64,000 nt of DNA from Natrinema zhouii (GTDB lineage Archaea; Halobacteriota; Halobacteria; Halobacteriales; Natrialbaceae). The notes under the pieces were generated by a model, which was given only the letters and a program-made list of their open reading frames with translations, was not told where the DNA came from and searched no databases. This document shows positions 1 through 8,270 of the stretch, one piece after another (within the stretch, counting starts at the first letter, position 1; every line of letters begins with the position of its first letter). Made by a program: the position numbers and the translations under genes. Location: the NCBI RefSeq assembly GCF_013456555.2, contig NZ_CP084883.1:186001-250000 (forward strand), given 5' to 3'.

Positions 1-363
1 GAGGTACTCTCGTATTTCCCGCGGCTCCAGGAACTCGAGGACAAAGCGGCGCGGAACCTTAGCGGAGGGGAACAGCAGATGCTCGCAATCGCTCGCGCGT
101 TAGCCAGTAACCCTAACGTCATGCTGATGGACGAACCGAGCGAAGGTCTCGCACCGTACATCGTCCGCGACGTCGAACAAGTTATTCGACAACTCAACGA
201 GGAGGAAGGCCTCACTATCTTCCTCGTTGAGCAGAACGTCGTCATGGCGATGGACGTCAGCGATAGGCACTACTTCCTCGATCAGGGTGAGATCGTCGAC
301 GAGATGACGCCGACGAAACTACAGGAGAACCCAGAGGTTCGACAGCAATACCTGAGCGTCTGA
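1..363 (+). CDS. livF: Branched-chain amino acid-type ABC transporter ATP-binding protein (LivF-like), 3' part
   Basis: The reading frame is open from the first base, so the gene begins left of the window; 120 codons are visible. They hold the ABC signature LSGGEQQ (about residues 20-26 of the visible part), Walker B NVMLMDEPSEGLAP and the VEQN segment that replaces the usual H-loop context in LivF proteins. LivF is one of two cytoplasmic ATPases of a Liv-type importer, a class used in haloarchaea for branched-chain amino acids and for organic or aromatic acids. The cupin, MBL-fold and amidohydrolase genes that follow suggest it ends a transport operon for a catabolic substrate. It is distinct from the livF at 39278. 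Confidence 0.9.
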   Translation, partial: EVLSYFPRLQELEDKAARNLSGGEQQMLAIARALASNPNVMLMDEPSEGLAPYIVRDVEQVIRQLNEEEGLTIFLVEQNVVMAMDVSDRHYFLDQGEIVDEMTPTKLQENPEVRQQYLSV

Positions 364-405
364 CTCATCGCTACCGATGTGTTGACTTAGGAGCAGGTGA
401 CGGAG

Positions 406-822
406 TTACTTTTCGCCCTCGACCGGATTTCCGTCCTCGTCGACGGTGTACGTGTCGCCGTTGATGATTGCCGGCGAGTGAACGAACATCGCCCGAAACG
501 TTCCGTCCGCGTCGTCCGGATTTCTCGGGTAATGCGGAACTCCCGGCGGAATGAAGACGAGGTGTTCGTCGGCGTGGCATGGCACCGCTTCGCCGTCGAC
601 GACAATTTCGCCCTCGCCTTTGAGCCCGTAGAACGTCTCACCACTGTACCGATGGACGTGTCGTGTCACGGATTCGCCGGGATCTACGTGTATGATTCCC
701 TGATCGAACATCTGCGTATCGTCTTGATCAGTGTTCATCAGGAACTGAATCCCGATACCAAGCCGATCCCGGACGGGAGGTTCGTCGACGTCGTATAATT
801 GGTATGATTTCGAGTGATCCAT
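406..822 (-). CDS. Single-domain cupin protein
   Basis: A 138-aa small beta-barrel protein. The first cupin motif is visible as H55, H57 and E62 within TRHVHRYSGETFYGLKGEGE, and the second motif holds H97 in IPPGVPHYPRN, together a plausible mononuclear metal site. Such proteins bind small carboxylates or act as dioxygenases, isomerases or sensors; the sequence does not tell which. It lies convergent with the livF end at 363 and downstream of the MBL-fold gene on the same strand, so it probably belongs to the same catabolic group. Family assignment is firm; the reaction is unknown. Confidence 0.85.
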   Translation of the reverse strand: MDHSKSYQLYDVDEPPVRDRLGIGIQFLMNTDQDDTQMFDQGIIHVDPGESVTRHVHRYSGETFYGLKGEGEIVVDGEAVPCHADEHLVFIPPGVPHYPRNPDDADGTFRAMFVHSPAIINGDTYTVDEDGNPVEGEK

Positions 823-914
823 GCGATCCGTCTCTCGAATAGATGATCTATCGTGATATAGCTTACCGTGCTAGATGTCGACCCTCACTTGCATTTTACA
901 CCAACAATAACATG

Positions 915-1829
915 TTATTGGCGGTCGAGATACCCAAGCACGCCGCGAACGTTCATCCGGATCTCCGATACCGCGTTCTCTTCTCCCCATAGATCGACGA
1001 TGTCGGTTCGTTGCGGGAAGTGCTCGATAACGGCCTCGTCGCCCGTGAGTTCCGCCCGCTTTTCTCTGATCTCGTCGACCCACTCTTTCAGTAGTTCTTC
1101 GTACTCAGAGAGGGCGCGATCCACGTCTGCGCGGGGTCCGAAGTGGGTATACAGTAACATATCGGGATCGAGGTCACGAAGCAGGTCGATATCCGTCAGC
1201 GCCCCCTCGAGATCGAACTGGGTAGGCGGCGTCGTCGGTTGGATTCGATCTAGCTCCGGAACGTATATTCCGGCAGCGTCCGCGGCGAATACGACGTCTG
1301 ATTGGCGATCGTAGTACACCGCCTGATGCTTCGCGTGTCCCGGTGCGTGATGGACTTCAAGTTCACGGTCGCCGAGATCGATAACGTCGCCGTCTTCTAA
1401 CCCCGATACCCGGTCCTCGTCGATGGGAACCGGTTCGACGTAGAATTTCCACCGCTCGCCAACTGCTTGCTTCGTTCCGGTGACAAGCCGAGACGGATCG
1501 ACGAGATGGCGAGCCCCCCGTTCGTAGGTCCTCACGGTCGCGTTCGGACATTCACGCGCGAGAAAACCTGCACCTCCGGCATGATCTAAGTGTACGTGCG
1601 TCGGTGCGATAACTTCGACGTCCTCGTACTTGATTCCGATTTCGTCAAGAGCCTCGAGAATGCGTTCGTACCGCTTTCCGACGCCTGTTTCGATCACGGC
1701 GGGGCGATCCGCATCGAGGATATACGCACACCCCATCGACGGGATGTCGTAGAGGTCTAAATCGACGTAGTACGTATCTTCATAGTGCGTCGGATTAACC
1801 TCGTGAAGGAACGATAGGTCCATATTCAT
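915..1829 (-). CDS. MBL-fold metallo-hydrolase
   Basis: A 304-aa metallo-beta-lactamase-fold protein. The signature THVHLDHAGG (H78, H80, D82, H83) is intact, followed by H165 in APGHAKH, D184 in FAADAAG and a C-terminal His in LLYTHFGPR, which completes a binuclear zinc or iron centre. The family hydrolyses thioesters, lactones and related esters; with a cupin and an amidohydrolase next door a lactone or acyl substrate is plausible but not shown. ATG at 1829 and at 1823 are both possible starts, and a palindrome overlaps this start region. Confidence 0.88.
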   Translation of the reverse strand: MNMDLSFLHEVNPTHYEDTYYVDLDLYDIPSMGCAYILDADRPAVIETGVGKRYERILEALDEIGIKYEDVEVIAPTHVHLDHAGGAGFLARECPNATVRTYERGARHLVDPSRLVTGTKQAVGERWKFYVEPVPIDEDRVSGLEDGDVIDLGDRELEVHHAPGHAKHQAVYYDRQSDVVFAADAAGIYVPELDRIQPTTPPTQFDLEGALTDIDLLRDLDPDMLLYTHFGPRADVDRALSEYEELLKEWVDEIREKRAELTGDEAVIEHFPQRTDIVDLWGEENAVSEIRMNVRGVLGYLDRQ

Positions 1830-1841
1830 TCGAACGAATGA
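1826..1841. promoter_or_regulatory. 7-2-7 palindrome overlapping the MBL-fold gene start
   Basis: TCATTCG-AA-CGAATGA has perfect 7-bp arms and covers the ATG at 1829. A site here would block transcription or translation of a leaderless mRNA, so it looks like an operator. The core TTCGAACGAAT recurs at 59362 before the molybdenum-hydroxylase genes. Confidence 0.4.
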
Positions 1842-2051
1842 TTCCAGGGGGTAAAAAGTCTGGTAGTGGGCTTGGTATCGGGGCGTTCAAGTCTTGAACG
1901 ACGCGCGAGTGACATCGGTTTCACTCGCGCTACCGTACGCGACTATCGCTTTCCCGTTAGAATGGTGCGTCGACTTCTTCCCCGGATGCGTACCGTTCGG
2001 CCCCGAGACGGTCGACTCTCTGCTTGGCCCCGAACGCGTCGGGTGGACGTT

Positions 2052-2930
2052 TTAACGATCCTCGGGAGCCCCCTGCTCGTCGAGATCGAGATAGGCGGCG
2101 GCGGTTCGATAAAAGATATCACGGACCGCCGCTCGAGGCAGATCTCGAGCGAGCAGTTCGACGCGTTCGTTGCGGTACGGATACGGGATGTTCGGGAAGT
2201 CAGTCCCATACATAATCGATTCTGAGAGTTCGACGAGCGTCTCATCGGCGACTGTACCTGGGTCGAATCCCATCGTCTCTTCAGCCGATGCGGACATCGT
2301 CATCGTCGTATCGAGATAGACGTTCCCGTTGTCTCGTGCGAGGTCGAGAAACGCTTCAACCTCGTAGGCGCCCATGTGTGCACAGCAGACTCTGAGTTCT
2401 GGATATGAATCGACAAGATCGGTGAACGGGTCTACCCCAACATACGGGCTGTCCTCGAACATCGGTGCCGTACCGCCGTGGTACGTTATTGGGCGATCGT
2501 ACTCCGCTGCCAGTTCAAGTGCCGGTTTGAGCCGCGAATCGGCAGGTCGGCATTTCTGAACCGGGCAGTGAATTTTCAGTCCTCGTGCACCCCTCTCGAA
2601 CGATTCTCGGACTATGGCCGCAACGTCTTCATCATCAGGATGAACCGTTGCGAACGGAATCAGTCGATCTAATGAGTCGGCCTGATTGATGAGCCATTCG
2701 TTCATTTCAATCGCGACTCCGGGTTTGTGAGCGTACGGAAGGGCAACATACGTCGTGATACCTGCCGCTCGAAGGACATCTTCGATCTCGGACGGGGTTG
2801 TCGGCGTCGAAAAGTCCCACCCTGCCTCGTTGCTGAGCGATCGTTGAATCGCGGCAGCGAGTCGTTCGGGAAAAAGGTGCGTGTGGACATCGATCGCAGG
2901 ACGAAAGGCGGACTGTTCTTTGGATGCCAT
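2052..2930 (-). CDS. Amidohydrolase family protein (amidohydrolase_2 type)
   Basis: A TIM-barrel metal-dependent hydrolase or decarboxylase of 292 aa. Visible metal and catalytic elements are D14-V-H16-T-H18 at the N-terminus, His in PITYHGGTAP, His in CCAHMGAYEVEAF and Asp in IMYGTDFPNIPY. This branch includes aminocarboxymuconate-semialdehyde decarboxylase and resorcylate decarboxylase, so an aromatic or ring-cleavage acid is a fair guess. I prefer the ATG at 2930 to the upstream ATG at 2951, because a TATA-like TGATAAA on the minus strand (2957-2963) sits about 30 bases before 2930, as expected for a leaderless transcript. Confidence 0.85.
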   Translation of the reverse strand: MASKEQSAFRPAIDVHTHLFPERLAAAIQRSLSNEAGWDFSTPTTPSEIEDVLRAAGITTYVALPYAHKPGVAIEMNEWLINQADSLDRLIPFATVHPDDEDVAAIVRESFERGARGLKIHCPVQKCRPADSRLKPALELAAEYDRPITYHGGTAPMFEDSPYVGVDPFTDLVDSYPELRVCCAHMGAYEVEAFLDLARDNGNVYLDTTMTMSASAEETMGFDPGTVADETLVELSESIMYGTDFPNIPYPYRNERVELLARDLPRAAVRDIFYRTAAAYLDLDEQGAPEDR

Positions 2931-3299
2931 CTGTTGTCCGATAGGTGGCATAGCGGTTTATCATTGTTCGTCGTACTTCTGTTATAGGGATCTCAACTGA
3001 CCAGTAGCAGTGATTACCTGATGCAGATCCAAAATAGAATTGCTGATGACGGCGAATGACGACTCCCCGTATAGTCAAAGATGTCATTTGTACGGCCAAT
3101 TATTTCTCTCCGGAATGTGAACGCGGAGACAGAAACAACAGATACCTCTTGAGCGCATTCCGGTCTCTCCGTTCGGCTCCATAGAGCCCCGTAGCGTCAC
3201 TGATTTCTGCTCAGTGAAGGTTGACCACCCACCAGCACCCATCCATTTCGTTCATGATTCCGGCAGTTGAGAGGTCAGTTCTCGGCCCCTTCCTTGGAC
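2931..3299. other. Intergenic, no gene recognised
   Basis: It holds the minus-strand TATA-like element of the amidohydrolase gene at its left end. The remaining frames are short, unlike known proteins, and look non-coding. Confidence 0.5.
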
Positions 3300-3785
3300 T
3301 CATTTCGTTCGCACATAGACGTTTTCCGTGTAGGTCTCGCCGCCGATAACCGTCTCTTCTTCGTCGACCTTCTCGAATCCGACCGTCTTGTAGAACACGT
3401 TCCCGGGTTCGTTTCCGGCCAGAACCATCGCCCGAATATCGTCGACGCCTCGGGTCAATAGGGCGTCTCGAGCGCTGGCAAAGAGTTCGGTGCCGATACC
3501 CTGCTTTCTGTAGTCGGGATTGACGTACACTCGGAGGATGAAACCCGTCCGCTGTCGACGGACGGCGTGCGTGAACCCGACCACCTTGTCGTCGATTTCG
3601 GCCACTAAGAGTATCGCGTCGTCTTCCGCCAGTTCGGACGCGATCTGTTCGGAATTGTACCACTCCTCAACGCCTTCTTCGATCGCTTCTCGATTGAGGA
3701 TGTTCGGATAATCGGTCCGCCAACTCGACGCTGCGACCGCTCTGATCTCACCGGTATCTTCTGAAGTTGCTCGTCTGATTTCCAT
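3300..3785 (-). CDS. GNAT family N-acetyltransferase
   Basis: A 161-aa acetyltransferase of normal single-domain length. Motif A, which binds the acetyl-CoA pyrophosphate, reads VNPDYRKQGIGTELF (RKQGIG at 93-98), preceded by the beta-4 strand GFILRVYV and followed by the beta-6/7 region FYKTVGFEKV. The acceptor amine could be a small molecule or a protein N-terminus or lysine; the sequence does not decide. It stands alone, with no co-transcribed partner. Confidence 0.88.
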   Translation of the reverse strand: MEIRRATSEDTGEIRAVAASSWRTDYPNILNREAIEEGVEEWYNSEQIASELAEDDAILLVAEIDDKVVGFTHAVRRQRTGFILRVYVNPDYRKQGIGTELFASARDALLTRGVDDIRAMVLAGNEPGNVFYKTVGFEKVDEEETVIGGETYTENVYVRTK

Positions 3786-3988
3786 ATCTGCGCCTACACC
3801 GTGTTGTTTGTTATCTCTTTTCGCGATTTCCTAACCGGTCGCGGCGAACGCGATCGTACCTTGCCTGTTCGTCGTGCGTATGCGTAAAGGAATACTTCAT
3901 CCGAACCATTTTGTAACGGTACAGAAATGGTGTACTTAACCCCAACCATTTATGATAAAGCTTGTGTAACAGCCTGTTAGGTATCACC

Positions 3989-4159
3989 ATGGGAGTTCAT
4001 GTCGGTCAAGCAACTGGTAATCGTTTGACACTGTTATACTGCCGGTATTGTCAGATCAAATATGAAATCGACGAGACGACAGGTTCTCAGTGCCCCACCT
4101 GCAATCAGGTGAATTTCTTGTTATATAATACCGACTTTTCCGGGCCGTGGCGAGAGTAG
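3989..4159 (+). CDS. Small CxxC...CxxC zinc-ribbon protein
   Basis: A 56-aa protein with two knuckles, C18-R-Y-C21 and C35-P-T-C38, that would hold one zinc. Small proteins of this type are abundant in haloarchaea and usually act as regulators or adaptors. I start it at the ATG at 3989; an in-frame start 27 bases upstream would add nine residues of no obvious merit. Upstream (3900-3960) are two similar AACCATTT-containing segments that may be promoter or operator sequence. Confidence 0.6.
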   Translation: MGVHVGQATGNRLTLLYCRYCQIKYEIDETTGSQCPTCNQVNFLLYNTDFSGPWRE

Positions 4160-4638
4160 ACTACTCCCCCGAAGTAGGGCTCCGGTTTTCCCGTGCGGTT
4201 TTATTCGACCGGACCGTCGGTTCCCTTTGAATTGTTACTTAATAGCGGTAAGCTCAACTCGGTTGGTCTCTGTCGCCTACCCGTTTGAACGGTTTCCTGG
4301 ACAGCGTCAAGACGAGGGATTCTTCGCTTAGTTCCTTTGAACACCCTTCTGCCAAACCAGTCATTGAATCCCAGGCTGGAGACTACTTCTTCCTGATGTC
4401 GTCTCTGTAGACTGGATCGCGGAACAATTTGACGAGGCTCTCCTCCGCGACGATGATTTGGGTCTGTGGCCACGCTTTCCGCTGGTACGCGATGCATCGT
4501 GTCGCCAACGACGGTGGCAGCGACGACTACCTCAAGATGAATGCCGATGGCATCGCTGTTGTCAGTGATGATATCTACACCCAACTTGGCTGTTTTGTCA
4601 GTGATATTGTCCCGGTAAAACAATGAAATAACCGTATG
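4160..4638. other. Decayed or non-coding stretch left of the IS6-family element
   Basis: All frames are broken into pieces of about 65 codons or fewer that match no family I recognise, except a longer open minus frame (4201 into the IS end) with no domain signature. One short minus-strand piece contains ESLVKLFRDPVYRDDIRKK followed by a stop, which looks protein-like and suggests an old gene remnant. Confidence 0.35.
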
Positions 4639-5401
4639 GGAACTGTCTATTTTAACACCTCCGCTGGCGTCTGTCCGTTGAGTGACTGGTGCGGTCACTA
4701 TGTGTTATAATAGTGTACGAACTGCTCAAGCCAGTTTCTCACGCTCGCCCAACTACCCACCCACGAATTGTGAAAGCGGTCAACACGTATCTTCAGGGTA
4801 TGAAACCATTTTTCGAGCGGGTTTCGCTCAACATAGTCGAGCTGACCGCTCAATCCTAATCGAGAGAGGGCAGTCAGATAACCATAGCCATCAACGAGAA
4901 ACATGGTGTCGGAGAGATCGTGTTTCACGGTCAATCGGTGGAGAAACGCAGCGGCTGGATCAGTGCCTCGTTGTCCGAAGACTGCGACATCGAGAATGAG
5001 CCGTGAGTCTAAGCCTATTGCGGCGTACGCCCAAGACCAGTCGCCGTTAATCTTGACAGCAGTCTCATCAATGGCGACCCATGACGGCTTCGCCGTCCTC
5101 AGAACGCGAAGCGTTCTGATGGGGCGCACGAGAGCTTTGTTCTCGTGGATGTCGGCGGGTCTGAGACACTATCAGCTAGCCGATGTACCCAGTACCAGAT
5201 TGCTTGATAAGTGCGTTCTACGCCGATCAAGCGAAGAATTGCTTGTATCTCTCGAAGCGAACGCCCTGATGGGCGTCGCCGTCCGCTCCCAAGCTTCATC
5301 AAATTCCGCTGTGTAACACTCGCTGAGCAGGTCTGCGAGCATCATCCTAAACTCACTTCACGACCTGCTCGCTTCTCAAACCGCACTAACTAGACGGTGC
5401 C
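4639..5401 (-). mobile_element. IS6-family insertion sequence, about 763 bp, inactive
   Basis: The ends are imperfect inverted repeats: GGAACTGTCTATTTTAAC begins at 4639 and GGCACCGTCTAGTTAGTG reads inward from 5401 on the minus strand (11 of the first 14 positions agree). The length suits haloarchaeal IS6-family elements with one transposase gene. The 8-bp flanks (ACCGTATG and ATAGCGAC) are not direct repeats, so a target duplication is not visible. The transposase inside is frameshifted and carries nonsense codons. Confidence 0.8.
4647..5345 (-). pseudogene. IS6-family transposase, disrupted
   Basis: The protein is recognisable in three frames. It runs from ATG at 5345 or 5342 (MLADLLSECYTAEFDEAWER), shifts frame near 5245 into EIQAILRLIGVERTYQAIWYW, and shifts again near 5115 into the DDE catalytic core, with D in WVAIDETAVK, D in FLVDGYGYL and E in YVERNPLEKWF. 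After QFVHYYNT two codons that should be Gln-Arg read TAG and TGA (about 4694-4699), and the tail resumes as PHQSLNGQTPAEVLK up to the stop at 4647. No functional transposase can be made. Confidence 0.85.
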
Positions 5402-5707
5402 ATAGCGACAATTTTATCCCTTCAGAACATACCTCACGTGAAGTGAATCACTTAGTCATTATCCTCGTGGCTGCGATAACCGTCGAAACATTAGTAAACG
5501 CCAAGAACAATTAACTATGTATTATTTATTATTAAAGTGAATACTACCTTTGTATAGTGGATTTTTGGTGTTTCGACAATCTTCGTCTGCTACCTTCTCG
5601 TTCGACGTGTCGGTCAGCCGGAGGTGAAACTGTCGATCGGTCCTCGGTCGACGCTACTCATCGGTCCGTTCCTGAAACCACACGCAGGCCTACCGGCTTA
5701 ATCGACC
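5402..5707. other. Intergenic, AT-rich, no gene recognised
   Basis: About 300 bases between the IS6 end and the alcohol dehydrogenase stop codon. The segment around 5505-5560 is notably AT-rich. No convincing coding frame or structured element was seen. Confidence 0.5.
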
Positions 5708-6940
5708 TCACAACGCGTTTTCAAAGATCGACTCGAGGTCCTCGGTCGTTACACGTCGGGGGTTGCCGACCAGCAGTCGCTGGATCTCCTCGGTCTTCTC
5801 GGCCAACCGCGGGAGGTCGTCCTCTTCGACACCAAGTTCGGCGAGGCCCGAGGGGATGCCGATGTCGGCCGACAGCGCTTCGACCGCTGCTGCGGCGCGG
5901 TCGGCGGCCTCGCGGTCGCTGACATCCTCGACGCGTTCGCCCATGAGGTCGGCGATGGTTGCGTAGCGGCTGAACGCCGTTGACGCGTTGTACCGCATGA
6001 TCGACGGGAGCAGTGCCGCGACGGTGACGCCGTGGGGCGTGTGGCTCTCGCCGGCGACCGGGTAGGCCATCGCGTGGGTCGCGCCCAGCCCGGCGTTGGT
6101 GAATGCGATGCCGGCGAGGAGACTGCCCAGCGACATATCGCGGCGTGCCTCGACATCCGAGCCGTTATTCACTGCCTGACGGAGGCTCCCGCTGATGAGA
6201 TCGATCGCCTTCTCGGCGTAGACGTCGGTGAACTGGGTTCGGCCGCCGTAATCGGCACGGTCGCCAGCGTGAGCCGGCGCTTCTTTCGTATCGAATCGAC
6301 GGGTCGTATACGCCTCGATTGCGTGCGTGAGCGCATCCATCCCGGAGGAGGCGGTGATCGCCGGCGGCAGCGACACCGTCAGTAACGGATCGACGATCGC
6401 CAGATCCGGATAGATGTGGCGACTCGAGATGCCGACCTTGAGTTCCCGGTCTGGAAGCGAGACGACCGCCGCGGGCGAACTCTCGGAGCCGGTTCCGGCG
6501 GTCGTCGGAACGGCGAAAACGGGAATCTCGGAGTCGGGGACCGGTCGGCCGCCGCCGACCGGCGGCGCGACGTACTCGAGGACGTCTCGGTCCGTCCCGG
6601 CGAGCGCGCCGGTCACCTTCGCCACGTCCAGCGAACTCCCACCGCCGACGCCGACGACGCCGTCGGGGTCGCTGTCGGCGGCGGCCTCGAGTGCCGACTC
6701 GTAGACATCGATGGCCGGATCCGACTCGACGTCGTCGAACATCATCACGTCGACGGTCTCGGGAACCGATTCGGTGGCGTCGTCGACGATCCCCTGTTCG
6801 CGGAGTTGTTTGTCCGTGATCACGAGGAGTCGCTCAACATCGCGGGCCTTGAGTTCGTCCCCCAACTCAGCGGTCGATCCGAGTCCGAACTTGATCTGGT
6901 CCGCGATAGCGAAATCCCACACCGTATCTGGTTCGTACAT
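5708..6940 (-). CDS. Iron-containing (group III) alcohol dehydrogenase
   Basis: A 410-aa NAD(P)-dependent dehydrogenase. The nucleotide-binding GGGS (99-102) and PTTAGTGSE (145-153) are in place, and the metal ligands are D202 and H206 in MDALTHAIEAY, H289 in GATHAMAYP and H303 in ESHTPHG. Known members act on butanol, 1,3-propanediol, lactaldehyde, hydroxybutyrate or maleylacetate, so the substrate is open. A short insertion around residues 216-238 after the second ligand pair is unusual. It is divergent from the IclR gene at 7289, its likely regulator, and belongs to the catabolic set that runs to 15.5 kb. Confidence 0.9.
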   Translation of the reverse strand: MYEPDTVWDFAIADQIKFGLGSTAELGDELKARDVERLLVITDKQLREQGIVDDATESVPETVDVMMFDDVESDPAIDVYESALEAAADSDPDGVVGVGGGSSLDVAKVTGALAGTDRDVLEYVAPPVGGGRPVPDSEIPVFAVPTTAGTGSESSPAAVVSLPDRELKVGISSRHIYPDLAIVDPLLTVSLPPAITASSGMDALTHAIEAYTTRRFDTKEAPAHAGDRADYGGRTQFTDVYAEKAIDLISGSLRQAVNNGSDVEARRDMSLGSLLAGIAFTNAGLGATHAMAYPVAGESHTPHGVTVAALLPSIMRYNASTAFSRYATIADLMGERVEDVSDREAADRAAAAVEALSADIGIPSGLAELGVEEDDLPRLAEKTEEIQRLLVGNPRRVTTEDLESIFENAL

Positions 6941-7257
6941 CCGTGTTGGATCGTAACGAGACCGTCCACTTAATTCTACATCTGTGCGACCCCTCGCTGT
7001 GCGTTCGGTATTCCCGAACGCCCGCAGAAATTACAAGCATATACGTGTAATATATTGCAGCCGCCACGCATATTTCGCCGTCGAACGCCCCGATCGTTAG
7101 CAGATCTATATTAATAATCGTCGGCTTATCGTGGATATCAAATCCGCTATTTCCGAACGGAGGCCAGCGATTACGCGCCAAAACCGGTTCATCGAATCGC
7201 TGTGTTCGAACTCGCGTTCGGAAGCAGCGGATTTCCGCTCCGATCGAGACCACACCC

Positions 7258-7263
7258 TTATTA
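7258..7263 (+). promoter_or_regulatory. TATA box for the IclR gene at 7289
   Basis: TTATTA lies 26-31 bases before the ATG at 7289, the spacing of a leaderless archaeal transcript. This supports that ATG over upstream in-frame starts. Confidence 0.5.
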
Positions 7264-7288
7264 TCCGGGCCCACCTCGAACGACAACG

Positions 7289-8050
7289 ATGTCGGACAAC
7301 CCGAGTCGGACCGTCAAGTCGGCGAACAACCTATTCGGTGTCCTCGAGGCCGTCCACGAACTTGAGGGGACCGGCGCGACCGAGGTCGCCGACCACCTCG
7401 GGATCGCCAAAAGTACGGCCCACGACCACCTAACGACACTAGTCGAACATGAGTTCCTCATCAAGGAGGACTCAACGTACCGGGTCGGCCTCAAGTGTCT
7501 CAACTACGGGATACAGGCCAAGAACCGACTCGAGTTGGCGAACGTCGCGAAACCCTCCCTCGAACAGATGGCCGAGGAGACGGGCGAGATCGTCTGGCTG
7601 ACCGTCGAGGAGTACGGGAAGGGCGTCTTCATCGAGAAGGCGATGGGCGACCGCGCGGTCCAGCCTTACGGCGAGATCGGTCGACGCGTACCACTCCACG
7701 ACATCGCCTCGGGAAAGGCGATCCTTGCCCATCTTCCGGAATACCGCGTCAGGGAGATCGTCGAGAAGTACCCACTCCCCAAGCGGACGGAAAATACCAT
7801 CACGGATATCGAGGAACTGCTGGCGGAACTCGAGACGATCCGCGAGCGCGGGTACGCGCTCAACGATAACGAAACGTTCGATGGGTTCCGCGCCGTCGCA
7901 AGTCCGATCATCGTCGGGGAAGACCTCCTCGGCTCGATCGTCGTCTCTGGGCCGAAGAACCGATTTCGGGGCGAACGGTTCCGGACCGAATTGCCGGAAA
8001 TCGTCACGGGGACGGCCAACGCGATCGAGCTAAGTCTGGCAGACTATTAA
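7289..8050 (+). CDS. IclR-family transcriptional regulator
   Basis: A 253-aa regulator. The N-terminal winged helix-turn-helix is clear (TEVADHLGIAKSTAHDHL, about residues 32-49), and the C-terminal effector-binding domain has the family pattern (PLHDIASGKAILAHLPEYRV, then a block ending in the AVASPIIVGEDLLGSIVVSG type). The start at 7289 is chosen for the TATA box 26-31 bases upstream. It sits between the divergent alcohol dehydrogenase and the symporter pair downstream, and most likely senses the substrate or an intermediate of that pathway. One of four IclR genes in the window. Confidence 0.92.
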   Translation: MSDNPSRTVKSANNLFGVLEAVHELEGTGATEVADHLGIAKSTAHDHLTTLVEHEFLIKEDSTYRVGLKCLNYGIQAKNRLELANVAKPSLEQMAEETGEIVWLTVEEYGKGVFIEKAMGDRAVQPYGEIGRRVPLHDIASGKAILAHLPEYRVREIVEKYPLPKRTENTITDIEELLAELETIRERGYALNDNETFDGFRAVASPIIVGEDLLGSIVVSGPKNRFRGERFRTELPEIVTGTANAIELSLADY

Positions 8051-8138
8051 CGGTGGGACGACAGTTCAACGTTCGAGCTAGGCAATAGATCGTTACATTT
8101 ATTTTGTTTGTAAGTAAGTCTGGGGTGTAGTGGTAGCA

Positions 8139-8270
8139 ATGAACGTATTACAGGTGCTGCTAGTGACGTCGATCCTCTACTTCATCGCCGTCGCCATCTG
8201 GGTGATGAAGATCGAGGATCTTATCGAAGAGAGCAGTGAACGGCGGGCCGATCGCGGGGGTGGTCAGTGA
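8139..8270 (+). CDS. 43-aa single-pass membrane peptide, putative symporter small subunit
   Basis: A tiny protein with one hydrophobic helix (LLVTSILYFIAVAIWVM, about residues 7-23) followed by a charged cytoplasmic tail rich in Glu and Arg. Its TGA overlaps the ATG of the sodium:solute symporter in a TGATG junction, so the two are translationally coupled. Short membrane partners encoded just before SSS-family symporters are known (for example the YhdT/PanF pair), and the arrangement suggests the same role here. It matches no family that I can name by sequence. Confidence 0.7.
   Translation: MNVLQVLLVTSILYFIAVAIWVMKIEDLIEESSERRADRGGGQ

Noticed and set aside
4201..4698. A 165-codon minus-strand gene left of the IS6-family element
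   Set aside because: Its first codons lie inside the IS end and the rest matches no family; a different frame of the same DNA also looks protein-like, so decay is more likely.
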